32,299 nt of DNA from Synergistaceae bacterium (GCA_031280635.1 JAITGK010000113.1:1-32299); one strand, 5' to 3'; positions 22,200 to 32,138 are shown, counted from the first letter of the stretch. Translations and numbers: made by a program. The notes: generated by a model from the letters alone, not told the origin.

Positions 22200-24143
22200 C
22201 TAAGCCAGGAATGTGGTTTGAGGTTCTTCCTGGTCTTCTTTTGTGTTTTCTTCCGTGAGGGGCGCGGTGGATTTCCCGTTTTGCGGCGCGTCCTTTTTCT
22301 CGTCCTTGATTTGTAGTTCCTCGCCGTTCATCAGTGCGTCAAATTCCTTGCCGTCCAGGGTCTCGCGTTCCAGCAAAGTGTCCGCGATGTTTTCCAAAAG
22401 GGCCTTGTGTTCCATGAGAATTTCCTTCGCCGCGGCATAACAGGAGTCGATGATGGACTTGACCTCCTGATCAATGGCGTAAGCCACTTCCTCGCTGTAA
22501 TCACGGTCTTCGGAAATATCGCGACCCAGGAATATCTCCTCGTGCTTGCGCCCCAACTTCACCAGGCCCAGACGATCGCTCATACCTAGCTCCGTAACCA
22601 TCTGACGCGCGGTTTTGGTGGCGCGTTCCAGATCGTTGGCCGCGCCGCTGGTAACGTCACCCACCGCCAACTCCTCCGCCACGCGTCCCCCCAACAGGAT
22701 GCTGATACGGTTCAGCATCTCCTTGCGGGAGACCAAGAAGCGATCCTGCTCTGGCAGCTGCAGCGTGTAGCCCAGGGCCGCGTGCCCGCGGGGTACCACC
22801 GAAATTTTGTGAACAGGGTCGCTGTCCGGCAGCTTTTTCGCCACAATGGCATGACCCACCTCGTGGTAGGCGATGATCTTCTTCTCCTTATCACTGATGA
22901 GACGACTCCTGCGTTCGGGGCCCGCCATGACGCGGTCTATGCCCTCCTCAAATTCATCCATGCCTATCTTGTCTTTGTCGCGCCGTGCGGCCAGAAGCGC
23001 CGCCTCGTTCACCAGGTTCGCCAGGTCCGCGCCGACAAAACCCGGCGTCCGGCGGGCCAGTACGCTCAACTCCACGTCGGACCCGATTTTCTTGTCCTTG
23101 CTGTGGACTTTGAGAATCGCCTCACGACCGTTCACGTCGGGCCGATCCACCACAATGTGGCGGTCGAAACGTCCTGGACGCAGCAACGCGGGGTCTAGGA
23201 TGTCTGGGCGGTTCGTGGCGGCAATGAGAATAGTGCTGCTAGCCTCGTCGAAGCCGTCCAACTCCACCAAAAGCTGGTTCAGGGTCTGCTCGCGCTCGTC
23301 GTGCCCCCCCCCCAATCCCGCGCCCCTATGGCGGCCCACCGCGTCCATCTCGTCCACAAAAATGAGGCACGGCTGGTAACGCCGGGCCTGGTCGAACAGA
23401 TCACGCACCCGTGCCGCGCCGACGCCCACGAACATCTCGACGAAGTCGGAGCCGCTGACGCTGAAGAACGGCACATCCGCTTCCCCTGCCGCCGCGCGGG
23501 CCAAAAGCGTCTTGCCCGTGCCAGGGGGTCCCAGCAGAAGCACGCCCTTGGGCACTTTCGCACCCAGCTTCTGGAACTTCCCTGGGTCTTTCAGGAAATG
23601 GATGACCTCCTGAAGCTCCTCTTTGGACTCGTCGCAGCCCGCCACGTCCGCGAACGTGACCTTGGGACGATTGTCCAGAAAAAGCTTGGCCTTGCTCCGG
23701 GCAAAGGACATGACCTTGCCGCCGCCGCCCTGCATGTTGTAGAGAAAGAAAATCCAAACCCCGATCAAAAGAAGCGTGGGAAACAACGATGAAAGGATCG
23801 TAACCCACCAGGAGGTTTTCTGTGGAGGCTCAATAGTAACGGCAACACCTCTTTTCGCGGCGTCAGCCGCCAGGTTCCCAATATCCACCGCGTAGGCCAG
23901 GAACCTATGACCGTCCCTGAGTTCGCCGCGCAGGGTCGCGGAACTTGACTCTCCTGGAAGGGTGTGGTTTTTTATCTCCATGGAGACAACACGCCCCGCA
24001 TCCAGATTCGACATGAACTCACTGTAGCTGATCTCCATAAATTGCTGCTGGTTCTGATCCTGCGTCAGGTAGACGTTCGCCAGGGAAAGCAACAGAAGAA
24101 GGAGAATCAGGTACGGGCCAAAATTCTTCACTATCCGCCCCAA
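22200..24143 (-). CDS. ftsH: ATP-dependent zinc metalloprotease FtsH
   Basis: 647 residues. Two membrane segments ([16 protein letters not shown] about 11-26, and [17 protein letters not shown] about 119-135) flank a periplasmic domain. The AAA domain has Walker A GPPGTGKT (205-212), Walker [11 protein letters not shown], the second region of homology [20 protein letters not shown] and the pore FVEMFVGVG. The protease domain has HEVGH (427-431). An acidic low-complexity C-terminal tail ends the protein. It degrades unstable and membrane proteins. The listed start is TTG 24143; GTG 24131 is a good alternative because GGGGCGG lies just before it. It is the last gene of the tilS-hpt-ftsH set. 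Confidence 0.95.
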   Translation of the reverse strand: MGRIVKNFGPYLILLLLLLSLANVYLTQDQNQQQFMEISYSEFMSNLDAGRVVSMEIKNHTLPGESSSATLRGELRDGHRFLAYAVDIGNLAADAAKRGVAVTIEPPQKTSWWVTILSSLFPTLLLIGVWIFFLYNMQGGGGKVMSFARSKAKLFLDNRPKVTFADVAGCDESKEELQEVIHFLKDPGKFQKLGAKVPKGVLLLGPPGTGKTLLARAAAGEADVPFFSVSGSDFVEMFVGVGAARVRDLFDQARRYQPCLIFVDEMDAVGRHRGAGLGGGHDEREQTLNQLLVELDGFDEASSTILIAATNRPDILDPALLRPGRFDRHIVVDRPDVNGREAILKVHSKDKKIGSDVELSVLARRTPGFVGADLANLVNEAALLAARRDKDKIGMDEFEEGIDRVMAGPERRSRLISDKEKKIIAYHEVGHAIVAKKLPDSDPVHKISVVPRGHAALGYTLQLPEQDRFLVSRKEMLNRISILLGGRVAEELAVGDVTSGAANDLERATKTARQMVTELGMSDRLGLVKLGRKHEEIFLGRDISEDRDYSEEVAYAIDQEVKSIIDSCYAAAKEILMEHKALLENIADTLLERETLDGKEFDALMNGEELQIKDEKKDAPQNGKSTAPLTEENTKEDQEEPQTTFLA

Positions 24144-24270
24144 AACATCGCCGCCTCTCCGGTTTCCGTATAAATTTCATCTTATCCAAGTTATCCGATC
24201 CCGAAGCCCTCCGGTCACGGAAAATTCCAACCCCGTGATTTTAACATATACAAACGAAAAAAACGGGGCG

Positions 24271-24317
24271 AAAAAAAACGGCGGAACAGCACGGTATTTT
24301 TGCACCGCTTTGTCCGC
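24271..24317 (-). terminator. Intrinsic terminator after hpt
   Basis: On the minus strand GCGGACA pairs with TGTTCCGC (one bulge) around an inner AGC-GGT/ACC-GTGCT region, then CG and eight T. It lies 13 bases after the hpt stop, so ftsH may rely partly on read-through or its own promoter. Confidence 0.65.
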
Positions 24318-24329
24318 TTTCGTTTGCTC

Positions 24330-24893
24330 TCACCCCGCCCATGGTTCCGCCGCTCGGATGTCCGGCAGGTGACGCCACTTTCCTGCCCAGTCCAGGCCGT
24401 AACCGATCACGAAGGCGTCGGGGATGGTGAAACCACGGTAGTCTACCTTCACCGCGACCTCGCGTCTGGCGCTCTTGTCCAAGAGCACGCAGGTGCGAAG
24501 GCTTGCCGGTCTCCGCGTTTTCAGCATGTCCAGGAGGTAAGAGAGGGTCAGTCCTGTGTCGATGATATCCTCTACAACCAGCACGTCCCGGCCCGCGATG
24601 TCGCCGCCCAAGTCCTTCAAAACGCGCACGGTTCCGCTGGTTTGCGCCGCGCTCCCGTAGGAGGAAATCGACATGAAGTCTATTTGAACGTCCAGCTCCA
24701 GTGGCATACAACGCGCCAAGTCCGACAAAAAAATCGCCGCGCCGTTTAGAATCCCCACAACCAGCAGACCGCCGCCCCTGGTCTCCGCCGCGATGGTCTC
24801 CGCCAGTTCCCGGACGCGGACGGAGATTTCCCTCTCCGAGAACAGCACCCTCCCCGGCCTGTAAACAGGAGCCGCCTTTGTTTTCTCATCCAC
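24330..24893 (-). CDS. hpt: Hypoxanthine phosphoribosyltransferase
   Basis: 187 residues. The PRPP-binding loop is VLVVEDIIDTGLTL (106-114 core). Other family features are VVGILNGAAIFLSDL, IDFMSISSYGSAAQTSGTVR (flexible loop with the SSYG catalytic segment) and the purine-recognition end VDYRGFTIPDAFVIGYGLDW. It salvages hypoxanthine and guanine to IMP and GMP. It lies 63 bases after tilS, in the conserved tilS-hpt-ftsH order. Length is normal (about 180-190). A terminator follows it. Confidence 0.95.
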   Translation of the reverse strand: MDEKTKAAPVYRPGRVLFSEREISVRVRELAETIAAETRGGGLLVVGILNGAAIFLSDLARCMPLELDVQIDFMSISSYGSAAQTSGTVRVLKDLGGDIAGRDVLVVEDIIDTGLTLSYLLDMLKTRRPASLRTCVLLDKSARREVAVKVDYRGFTIPDAFVIGYGLDWAGKWRHLPDIRAAEPWAG

Positions 24894-24956
24894 GTCGTTT
24901 CCTCCTCGCGTAAAAAACCCTTCGCCTCAAACCCCGCTAGGAAACCCGTCCCAACC

Positions 24957-26081
24957 TCAACGGTCTTCAGCGGATGGATTGTCTCTGGACTTCGTTTCCG
25001 CTGTTTGCTTGCCGTAGTTTAGAGTTTCCCGACCACCCAGGATAGAGACGCCCGCACTCCATTGGAACTTGAAGTCCCCCCTCTCTCCCATCAATCGCGC
25101 CAGCTCCAGGCAACGCCCCCGCGAAAGGGTCGGGAGTCCCAGACGCCGTCCGACCTCCCGCGCCAACAGGGTCCGTTCCCAAAGGGAGAAACCCTGTACC
25201 CTTCTCCGCTCCAAACACCACTCTCCGCCGCGCGCTTTTTCCCCGCCGACTCTGGCGGTTTTGAGAAGAGCCGCGCCCCGCGACTCCTCCTCCGCCCGCC
25301 AGACCCGCATCTCCTCAGCGAAAGCCGCTAGATGCTCCGTCGCTTTCACGTTGATTTTTTCTTCAATAAGGGGAATAAGCTCGTTGCGTATGAAGTTGCG
25401 TGCGCAGCCGTCACCAACGTTGGTACTGTCCTCGCGCCATTCGAGGCCTCGGCAGCGCAGCAGGCCGCGCAGGAAAACCCTGGAACACCGCAGAAGTGGA
25501 CGGAAGAATATCCCCCGCCGCTCTGGAATCCCAACCGCGCCCCTCGCCCCAGAGCCACGCAACAGATTGAACAGCGCCGTTTCGGCGACATCCTCTTTGT
25601 TGTGCCCCAAGGCGACGCCCAAGGCCCCGCGCTTCCCCGCGGCGGATTCGAGAAACTTGTAACGGAGCCGCCGGGCCCCCACCTCCAAGGACTCCCCTTT
25701 TTCCAGCAGGCCAGGAACATCAACATGACAAATCTCTGCCTCCATCCCCCAGCGGCGCGCCGTCTCCGCCACAAAAGCCGCGTCCGCCAGGGATTCCCTC
25801 CCGCGTATTCCGTGCTCCAAGTGGGCGGCGATCACCTGACCCTCGTAAAAAACGCGAAACAACCACAAAAGAGCCATTGAGTCACCGCCGCCGGAAACGG
25901 CCACAATTACTGGGTCTGTCTGACGCGCCCACCCTTGTCGCCCGCCCGTCTCAAAAAAAAATCGGGCCAGAGCGCTCAGGGAAAAAGCATAGGGGATAGC
26001 GCGGCTCCGCTCCCGCTCCCGCTCCGCCAGCGGTAAACGCTCCAAGGCGCGGACAACCTCGTGTGTCCTGGTCTTTCCCAC
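24957..26081 (-). CDS. tilS: tRNA(Ile)-lysidine synthase TilS
   Basis: 374 residues from GTG 26079-26081 (MGKTRTHEVVRALERLPLAE), selected because GAGGGA lies about nine bases upstream. The open frame reaches 26246 but only over the upstream gene. The PP-loop is VIVAVSGGGDSMALLWLF (SGGGDS 63-68), followed by AAHLEHGIRGRESLADAAFV, LGVALGHNKEDVAETALFNL and RGSGARGAVGIPERRGIFFR, all typical of TilS. The C-terminal substrate-binding part is present but divergent. TilS converts C34 of the AUA-reading tRNA-Ile to lysidine, an essential step. Its ribosome site overlaps the lytic transglycosylase stop, so translation is probably coupled. Confidence 0.92.
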   Translation of the reverse strand: MGKTRTHEVVRALERLPLAERERERSRAIPYAFSLSALARFFFETGGRQGWARQTDPVIVAVSGGGDSMALLWLFRVFYEGQVIAAHLEHGIRGRESLADAAFVAETARRWGMEAEICHVDVPGLLEKGESLEVGARRLRYKFLESAAGKRGALGVALGHNKEDVAETALFNLLRGSGARGAVGIPERRGIFFRPLLRCSRVFLRGLLRCRGLEWREDSTNVGDGCARNFIRNELIPLIEEKINVKATEHLAAFAEEMRVWRAEEESRGAALLKTARVGGEKARGGEWCLERRRVQGFSLWERTLLAREVGRRLGLPTLSRGRCLELARLMGERGDFKFQWSAGVSILGGRETLNYGKQTAETKSRDNPSAEDR

Positions 26082-26094
26082 TTTTTCGAGTCCC

Positions 26095-28122
26095 TCAACG
26101 ACCCCCAGCGTCGGCGCTAGCTGGCTTCCCCTCGCCGTAGAGCAGGCGGTAGACCGCCAGGTTGCCCGATACTTTTTGAACGTAGTCGCACGTCTCGTCG
26201 AACCGCACACGCTCGATCCAGAAATCAGGGGCCAGCTCCTGCCCACCGTCCGCCAGCCACTTTCGAGCGTTCCCGGAGCCCGCGTTGTAGGCGGCCATCA
26301 CCCGATCCTCCCGCGCGAAGGTCCTGCCCAAGCGCGCCAGGTGCGCCGTACCCATGTTGATGTTGTCCGTCACGTCGTATATGTCGTACTTGGCGAGGCC
26401 GATTCGCTTCGCCTCGTCCCGCGCCGTCGCCGGCATGAGCTGCATCAGGCCCGACGCCCCGGCGTGACTGGTGGCGCCGGGACGAAACGCGCTCTCCTGC
26501 CGCATCACAGACCAGACCAGGTTTCCCACCACGCCGAATTTTTCACAAGCCGCGTCTACCTGTTTCTTGAACGGGCGGGGGTAGAGAAGCTCCAAGCCCT
26601 TACGGTAGAACGACCGCCCAGCGGCAAAATAGCGACTCAGAAGCCGCGCCTGAATGTACGACCCCTCCTCCTCTCCGAGCCACTCGGACAGCGTGATGGA
26701 TCGGTATAGATCCCCCGGCGGCGCCTTTGACGCCTGCATCTTCAACTTCGCGTAATAGATGAATCCCCACTGTTCCAAAAGCGAGGGCTTGGAGACGAGC
26801 CTGGGTGGGTCGCCTTCCACCATGTCTACGCTGGGTCGGATCAAAAAGGCGTAGTAGGAAAGAGGGTAGTTGCGGGCCAGCTCCGCGTAGGCCTTCTCGG
26901 CCTCCTTCTCCCGGCCCAAAGACATCTGCGCCGCGCCGATCCAGTAGAGTACCCGGGGTCTCCACGAGGCGTTCAGGCCAGGGGAATAGACGCGCTTCCA
27001 GTAAGTCAGGGCCTCCTCGAATTTTTTTGCGTTCCAGGCGTCCCAGCCGCGCTTCCAGAGAATCTTGACAATGTGAGCGGAGTCCGGGTAGGCTCGCATC
27101 AATCCATCTTCGATTTCCTGCGCCTCCTTACCGCCCACTAGATCAGCGAGGAGGTACATCGCCCTGACCTGAACCTTACCCTTGCGTTCCTTGAGCACCT
27201 TGCGCAACGCCGCCATCGCGTTGGCTTTATCGGCCTTTCCCGCCTTGCCCGCGATAGTGGCTATGCGCCGGGCGGAACTCTCCGCGTAGCCATTCCCGGA
27301 CAGCGCCAGAGAGCTGAAAAGTTTCAGCGCGTCGGCGTAGCGCTTCAGCCTTTCCAGGGAAAAAGCCCGGTAATAAGTGGCTTTCCGCCAGCCTGGCCCC
27401 TTCTCCGGAACCGCCGAGAGACGTGCGAGGGCGGTTTTGTTGTCGCCTTGGCGGTAGGAATACTCCCCTAACGCCAGGATGACAGCCGTGGACCACGGCT
27501 TGGGTTTTGCGCTCAGGATGTCGTAAGCCGCCTTGTTCGTGGGCTGTTCCTCCAACAGTTTCAGCGCGTTGGCGGTCTGGTCGCCTGACAACTTGATCAG
27601 GTAGGAAAGGGCCGAGACCTTTCGATCTTTGCTTTCCGCTGTCGCTAACATCCGAGAAAGGGCCTTTTCCGTGGCTTCCGGATTCCCGTCCCCCAACAGG
27701 CGGTACTGCGCGTAGGCCACGTAGTAGCGTAAGTCCGCTGGGGCGTTTTTTTCCATCACCGCGGCGAGCCTCAGGCCGTCCTCGCGCCGTTCCAGCTTCT
27801 CGTAGCCCAAGAGAAGCGTCATATCCGCGTAGGGTTTCACCTCCGCGGGGAAGGAGGCCGCGTGTTTTTCCAATATGTCAACCGCCTCGCTCCAGCGGTT
27901 CTGGATGCGCAAGGCGTTGGCCATCAGCGCGTGGTCCCGCGCCTCGGGATTTTTTTTGAACAAATACACCTCGTCCATGGCCGCCCATGACCGTTTGCGG
28001 AAAAGCTCAGAAAGCGCGACCTCCGCGGCCCCGGCAGACCTCATACAAAACACGGAAAACGTCAGGAAGAGACACACGCAAACGCCAACACGCTTCAAAA
28101 TCACAAAACCCTCTTTCCTCAT
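26095..28122 (-). CDS. Soluble-type lytic murein transglycosylase (Slt70-like)
   Basis: 675 residues if started at ATG 28122. TTG 28098 (MKRVGVCVCLFLTFSVFCMR) has GAGGG at a better distance and begins directly with a signal peptide, so it may be the true start. After cleavage near SAGAAE a long alpha-helical superhelix of TPR-like repeats covers about residues 40-500. The C-terminal SLT domain has the catalytic Glu in RQESAFRPGATSHAGASGLM (E543 counted from 28122), then QLMPATARDEAKRIGL, YDVTDNINMGTAHLARLG and VMAAYNAGSGNARKWL. It cleaves peptidoglycan to 1,6-anhydromuropeptides in the periplasm, which fits a diderm cell. It is upstream of tilS. Confidence 0.9.
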   Translation of the reverse strand: MRKEGFVILKRVGVCVCLFLTFSVFCMRSAGAAEVALSELFRKRSWAAMDEVYLFKKNPEARDHALMANALRIQNRWSEAVDILEKHAASFPAEVKPYADMTLLLGYEKLERREDGLRLAAVMEKNAPADLRYYVAYAQYRLLGDGNPEATEKALSRMLATAESKDRKVSALSYLIKLSGDQTANALKLLEEQPTNKAAYDILSAKPKPWSTAVILALGEYSYRQGDNKTALARLSAVPEKGPGWRKATYYRAFSLERLKRYADALKLFSSLALSGNGYAESSARRIATIAGKAGKADKANAMAALRKVLKERKGKVQVRAMYLLADLVGGKEAQEIEDGLMRAYPDSAHIVKILWKRGWDAWNAKKFEEALTYWKRVYSPGLNASWRPRVLYWIGAAQMSLGREKEAEKAYAELARNYPLSYYAFLIRPSVDMVEGDPPRLVSKPSLLEQWGFIYYAKLKMQASKAPPGDLYRSITLSEWLGEEEGSYIQARLLSRYFAAGRSFYRKGLELLYPRPFKKQVDAACEKFGVVGNLVWSVMRQESAFRPGATSHAGASGLMQLMPATARDEAKRIGLAKYDIYDVTDNINMGTAHLARLGRTFAREDRVMAAYNAGSGNARKWLADGGQELAPDFWIERVRFDETCDYVQKVSGNLAVYRLLYGEGKPASADAGGR

Positions 28123-28172
28123 TTTCTACCATAATAACACTCGAAACTCCACCTGACATTGGCGGGAGGATG

Positions 28173-29837
28173 TCAAGCGCCCAAAGAGCCTTGGACCCTG
28201 ATGACGCCGGGATTGGTGTAGGTGACGAGGGCGACGGCGCCGGGCACGGGGCGGACGCAGCGACGCTCCGTGTAATCGACCTGCACGAAGAGCGAACCTC
28301 GAGCTTTGCTGTACTCAGCGGCGAGGGTCGCGGCAAAGGTCAGTATCGGAGCGCCCTCCAGCTCCTTCCGTCCTTTTGCGCCCTTTATAATGACGTGCGC
28401 GCCGGGAACCTCATGCGCGTGCAGCCACAGATCATCACCTGTCGCCTGCCGGAAAGTGACGTAGCGATTGCCCCGGGCAGACAACCCCACCAAAACCGTA
28501 TACCCCTCGAACTGAAAGCGCAGGTGCGGGGGGAGCGTATTTGAGGCGCGTTTCCCACTTCCCCCTTTTCTGCCGCTTTCTGTTTGGGGCGCGAGCCAAT
28601 CCGCCACGTCCTTCACGGCCTCTTCCAATTGAGCGAGGTCCTTGATGGAGTCCAGAAGGTCTCTCTGCTCCCGCAACTCCTCGATAGCCCTTTCCAGAGC
28701 GGACGCTTCCTCTTGGATTTTCCGCGGGTCGGCACGGGCCTTTTTGTATTTTTTGAAATAACGTTGGGCGTTCTGGACGGGGGAGAGTTTGGAGTCCAAA
28801 GCAATCTCCAAAAGCTTGCCCCCCTCCCACTCGCGCAGGGTTATTTTATCCGCCCACGGCGGCGCCTCCATCAGGTGTGTCAGCAGCAACTCCCCTTTTC
28901 GCCGGAACAACTCCGCCTCGGCGTTATTTTTAAGCTGATTCCGTAATCCATCTAAATGGCGTTCTTTTGACTTCACGGCGCGTTCCACGCGGGCGTTCAG
29001 GCCGTGCAAAAGCCGCGCCCGCGTCCTCGCTAACAGGGGAGACAGCACGCCGCCCCGCGCCGCCAAAAGCGCTCCACCCTCGTCCCTCTCCGCCTCTGGG
29101 AACGAGAAGGGGAAGCGGGTGTGATACCCCTTGGACGTGTGCATACAGGGCAGGTCGTCATCCCCATAAAGGAGCCGCAGGGCCTCCAACCACCGCGAGG
29201 GCGGGCGCTCCGCCCAGTGGTCTCCGATCATTCGGACAAGGGGACGCCCCACGCCCCGAAGCCGCGGCACGTCCTCAAAGGTCAGGGCTTCCACCTCTAT
29301 GGGCAGGGGCCCTTGAAAGGCCGGGGGGGGAATGTAGAGGCGACCGGGCAGGAGTGTCCGATAGGGGTTGACGTCCGGCGGCGCGTGACGGGCGAGCTCC
29401 TCGATCCTGCGCTCCCCATCCAGAAGGATCAAGTTCCCTGTGGGCTCGGTGGCTTCGAGCACCAAAAAGTACCTTACGCTGAAGCCCGCCGCCACAAAGC
29501 GCACTGCCTCCAGTTCCAGCAGTCGATCGTGACCCAACTGCCGTGCCGTCGTGATCTGACCCTTCACAAGGCGGCTTTTCAAGGTCTCGGCCAGGTGCGT
29601 TCTGGCGGACGCGCCTCTCTTCAGCGCCTCAACGGAGGCCGAGTCCGCCAGACAGCATCCGGTGGAACCCCGTCCCCAGGAGAGCAGGAACCACCCGTCC
29701 CCTTCGCCGGAGACCCTTAGGGCCGAGACCCGCAGGGCCACCCACGACTCCCCTCCTTCGACTTTCAAAACCCGCCAAGGCAGTTTCTCATTTAAGGCGG
29801 CCTGCAGGCCGTGAATGTACTCGGGTCCGAACGACAT
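28173..29837 (-). CDS. rqcH: NFACT-family protein RqcH (ribosome quality control)
   Basis: 554 residues from ATG 29835-29837 with GGAG eight bases upstream. An NFACT-N domain (about 1-200) contains LGHDRLLELEAVRF, which may hold the Asp-Arg pair needed for tRNA-Ala binding. A helix-hairpin-helix region and a long coiled coil (about 280-420) follow. The NFACT-R domain ends the protein with YTVLVGLSARGNRYVTF, GDDLWLHAHEVPGAHVIIKG and SLFVQVDYTERRCVRPVPGA. Family members add C-terminal alanine tails to stalled nascent chains on 50S subunits; older annotations call them fibronectin-binding proteins. It is probably the first gene of the operon running to ftsH. The internal segment between coiled coil and NFACT-R has a basic linker (GRKGGSGKR). 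Confidence 0.88.
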   Translation of the reverse strand: MSFGPEYIHGLQAALNEKLPWRVLKVEGGESWVALRVSALRVSGEGDGWFLLSWGRGSTGCCLADSASVEALKRGASARTHLAETLKSRLVKGQITTARQLGHDRLLELEAVRFVAAGFSVRYFLVLEATEPTGNLILLDGERRIEELARHAPPDVNPYRTLLPGRLYIPPPAFQGPLPIEVEALTFEDVPRLRGVGRPLVRMIGDHWAERPPSRWLEALRLLYGDDDLPCMHTSKGYHTRFPFSFPEAERDEGGALLAARGGVLSPLLARTRARLLHGLNARVERAVKSKERHLDGLRNQLKNNAEAELFRRKGELLLTHLMEAPPWADKITLREWEGGKLLEIALDSKLSPVQNAQRYFKKYKKARADPRKIQEEASALERAIEELREQRDLLDSIKDLAQLEEAVKDVADWLAPQTESGRKGGSGKRASNTLPPHLRFQFEGYTVLVGLSARGNRYVTFRQATGDDLWLHAHEVPGAHVIIKGAKGRKELEGAPILTFAATLAAEYSKARGSLFVQVDYTERRCVRPVPGAVALVTYTNPGVIRVQGSLGA

Positions 29838-29956
29838 ATTTCCCACTCCAATTTCTGTGCACAATGATACAAACCGCTATCATGATAGCGCATTTGAGAC
29901 GAAAGCGCCCCGCTTTCATGCTCCAAAGAGACTACTGATATACTGGTCACGCCGGA

Positions 29957-30005
29957 TTAGAGTCGTCGCGTCGTTTTGGCGTTCATGATTGTGCAATCCG
30001 CTATA
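29957..30005 (-). repeat. Dispersed repeat, partial copy F, in the uvrB leader
   Basis: The minus strand TATAGCGGATTGCACAATCA TGAACGC retains one end of the family; the rest has diverged, with ACTCTAAT near the other end. It ends about four bases before the uvrB ribosome site. Confidence 0.4.
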
Positions 30006-30024
30006 AATAAGGGAGGTCGCCGCC

Positions 30025-32046
30025 GTGATACAAAAAAATTTTGTTCTGCACTCTGAGTGGCCGCCGGCGGGAGATCAGCCGGAGGCTATAGATGCCTTGA
30101 CAAAAGGGCTTTACGAGGGAAAACGTTTCCAGACCCTCATGGGAGTCACGGGCAGCGGCAAGACCTTTACCGTGGCCAACGTGGTTGCCAGCGTGAACCG
30201 TCCTACCCTGGCGCTGGCCCACAACAAGACCCTGGCGGCCCAGCTCTACAGCGAGTTCAAGATGTTCTTCCCCGAAAACGCCGTTCACTACTTTGTCAGC
30301 TATTACGACTATTATCAGCCCGAGGCCTACATTCCCTCTAGCGACACCTACATCGAGAAGGACGCCTCCATCAACGACCGGATCGAGCGCCTGCGCCTGG
30401 CCGCCACCAAGGCCTTGGTGGAGCGGCGGGACGTGCTGGTGGTGGCCAGCGTCTCCTGTATCTACGGCCTGGGCAAGCGAGAGAACTACGAGTCCGTCAT
30501 CTTCCCCTTCGCCGAGGGAGATCAGTGGGAGCGCCGCGCCTTCATGCGGCGTCTGATGGAAAACTACTACGAGCGCAACGATCAGGTTCTGGAGGTGGGG
30601 AAGTTCCGCGTCCGAGGCGATACGATAGAGATTTTCCCCGCCTACGACGAGAACTGTATTCGCGTGACCTTCTTTGACGATGAGATCGAGCGTATTGACT
30701 TGATCCACCCCGTGACGGGCAAGGTCGTAGAGCGCCTGCCTGAGGCCTCCATCTTTCCCGCGCGACATTACATCGCCCAGACCGACGCCATCGCCCGCGC
30801 GAAGCCCCTTATCGAGGCCGAGCTGGAGCAAATGGTCGGGCGCTTCACCAGAGAGGGCAAGTTTCTGGAGGCTCAGAGGATCGCCACGCGCACGCGTTAC
30901 GACCTGGAAATGTTGACGGAGGTAGGGTACTGCTCGGGCATTGAGAACTACTCCCGCTACCTGGACGGCCGGGAGGAGGGCGAGGCGCCGGGAACGCTCA
31001 TCGACTTCTTCCCCGACGATTTTTTGATGATCGTGGACGAGTCGCACATCACATTGCCCCAGGTGCGAGGCATGTTCAATGGCGACCGGGCGCGGAAGAC
31101 CGCGTTGGTGGACAACGGGTTCCGCCTACCCTCCTGTCTGGACAACAGGCCGCTGGAGTGGAGTGAGTTCGAGAAAAAAACGCGCACGGCAGTCTTTGTC
31201 TCCGCCACACCGGGAGACTACGAAATGGAGCGCTCCAAACGCGTGGTGGAGCAGGTGATCCGCCCCACAGGAGTGGCGGACCCGGAGGTCGAAGTGCTGC
31301 CTGCCGCGGGTCAGGTAGACGACCTGGTGGAACGTCTGCGAATCGTGACGGGTGGGGAGTCTGGCAGGGCGCTGGTTCTTACCTTGACGAAAAAGTCCTC
31401 GGAAGATTTGGCTGAGTACCTGTGTGAACTGAAGTTCAAGGTCAAGTACATCCACTCGGAGTTAAACACCTTTGAGCGGGCGGAGTTGATTCGTGACCTG
31501 CGCAAAGGCGACATTCAGGTGTTGGTGGGGATCAACCTGCTGAGGGAGGGGATGGACCTGCCGGAGGTGTCGCTTGTAGCGATTCTGGACGCGGATCGGG
31601 AGGGCTATCTGCGCTCCTACCGCTCTCTAATTCAGATCATGGGACGGGCGGCGCGCAACATCGGCAGCAAGGTGTATCTCTACGCGGACAACGAGACCGA
31701 GAGCATCCGCAAGGCCGTGGAGGAGACGCGTAGAAGGCGTCAAAAGCAACTTGACTTCAACGAAAAGCACGGTATCGTCCCCCGCAGCGTAGAAAAAGAC
31801 GTGACCAATCTACTGCCGGAGGAGTTACTGGCGGCCTACTCCGGAGCTCCCGGCGCGCTCGTGGAGGACGGGGTTGCGCCGAAACTCTCGGTTAAAGAGC
31901 TGGAACGCGCCATGTGGGAAGCCGTGGAAAAGCTGGACTTCGAACGGGCGGCTGTGCTCCGCGATCGGATCGCCCAGGACGGCGCCACCGCTTCCCTACC
32001 CACGGGACAAAAGCCGCCAAGTAGGGTCCGCAGGAAAAAAAGCTGA
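30025..32046 (+). CDS. uvrB: Excinuclease ABC subunit B (UvrB)
   Basis: 673 residues from GTG 30025, eight bases after GGGAGG. Helicase motif I is GVTGSGKT (40-47). The beta-hairpin that inserts between DNA strands is YYDYYQPEAYIP (about 92-103). Motif II is LMIVDESHITLPQ; others include VFVSATPGDYEME, VLVGINLLREGMDLPEVSLV, and motif VI QIMGRAARN. A C-terminal UVR motif (VKELERAMWEAVEKLDFERA) binds UvrA/UvrC. It verifies DNA damage in nucleotide excision repair. It stands alone here without uvrA. The basic tail RVRRKKS ends it. Confidence 0.96.
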   Translation: MIQKNFVLHSEWPPAGDQPEAIDALTKGLYEGKRFQTLMGVTGSGKTFTVANVVASVNRPTLALAHNKTLAAQLYSEFKMFFPENAVHYFVSYYDYYQPEAYIPSSDTYIEKDASINDRIERLRLAATKALVERRDVLVVASVSCIYGLGKRENYESVIFPFAEGDQWERRAFMRRLMENYYERNDQVLEVGKFRVRGDTIEIFPAYDENCIRVTFFDDEIERIDLIHPVTGKVVERLPEASIFPARHYIAQTDAIARAKPLIEAELEQMVGRFTREGKFLEAQRIATRTRYDLEMLTEVGYCSGIENYSRYLDGREEGEAPGTLIDFFPDDFLMIVDESHITLPQVRGMFNGDRARKTALVDNGFRLPSCLDNRPLEWSEFEKKTRTAVFVSATPGDYEMERSKRVVEQVIRPTGVADPEVEVLPAAGQVDDLVERLRIVTGGESGRALVLTLTKKSSEDLAEYLCELKFKVKYIHSELNTFERAELIRDLRKGDIQVLVGINLLREGMDLPEVSLVAILDADREGYLRSYRSLIQIMGRAARNIGSKVYLYADNETESIRKAVEETRRRRQKQLDFNEKHGIVPRSVEKDVTNLLPEELLAAYSGAPGALVEDGVAPKLSVKELERAMWEAVEKLDFERAAVLRDRIAQDGATASLPTGQKPPSRVRRKKS

Positions 32047-32048
32047 CG

Positions 32049-32095
32049 CCAGAGCCGCGGGCGGGAATAGACGCAAAATCTGACCGTGGCTCTGG
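32049..32095 (+). terminator. Stem-loop after uvrB, weak terminator
   Basis: CCAGAGCCGCGG and CCGTGGCTCTGG form a 12-bp stem with one mismatch around a 23-base loop, three bases after the stop. No T-run follows, so it may protect the 3' end rather than terminate. Confidence 0.5.
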
Positions 32096-32107
32096 GATAC
32101 CATAACA

Positions 32108-32130
32108 ACCGTTTTTAGACGCTTTTTTAA
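32108..32130. repeat. MITE fragment, copy 3
   Basis: ACCGTTTTTAGACGCTTTTT TAA matches the inside of the MITE at 11351. It is cut by the AAGGAAACGCTGAT element that follows. Confidence 0.5.
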
Positions 32131-32138
32131 GGAAACTT

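Noticed and set aside
26082-26246. Longer tilS N-terminus
   Set aside because: It overlaps the transglycosylase coding end, has no conserved residues, and a ribosome site precedes GTG 26081.
30001-31047. Long minus-strand frame of 348 codons opposite uvrB
   Set aside because: It is a GC-driven shadow of uvrB; the plus-strand protein has every UvrB motif and a good ribosome site.
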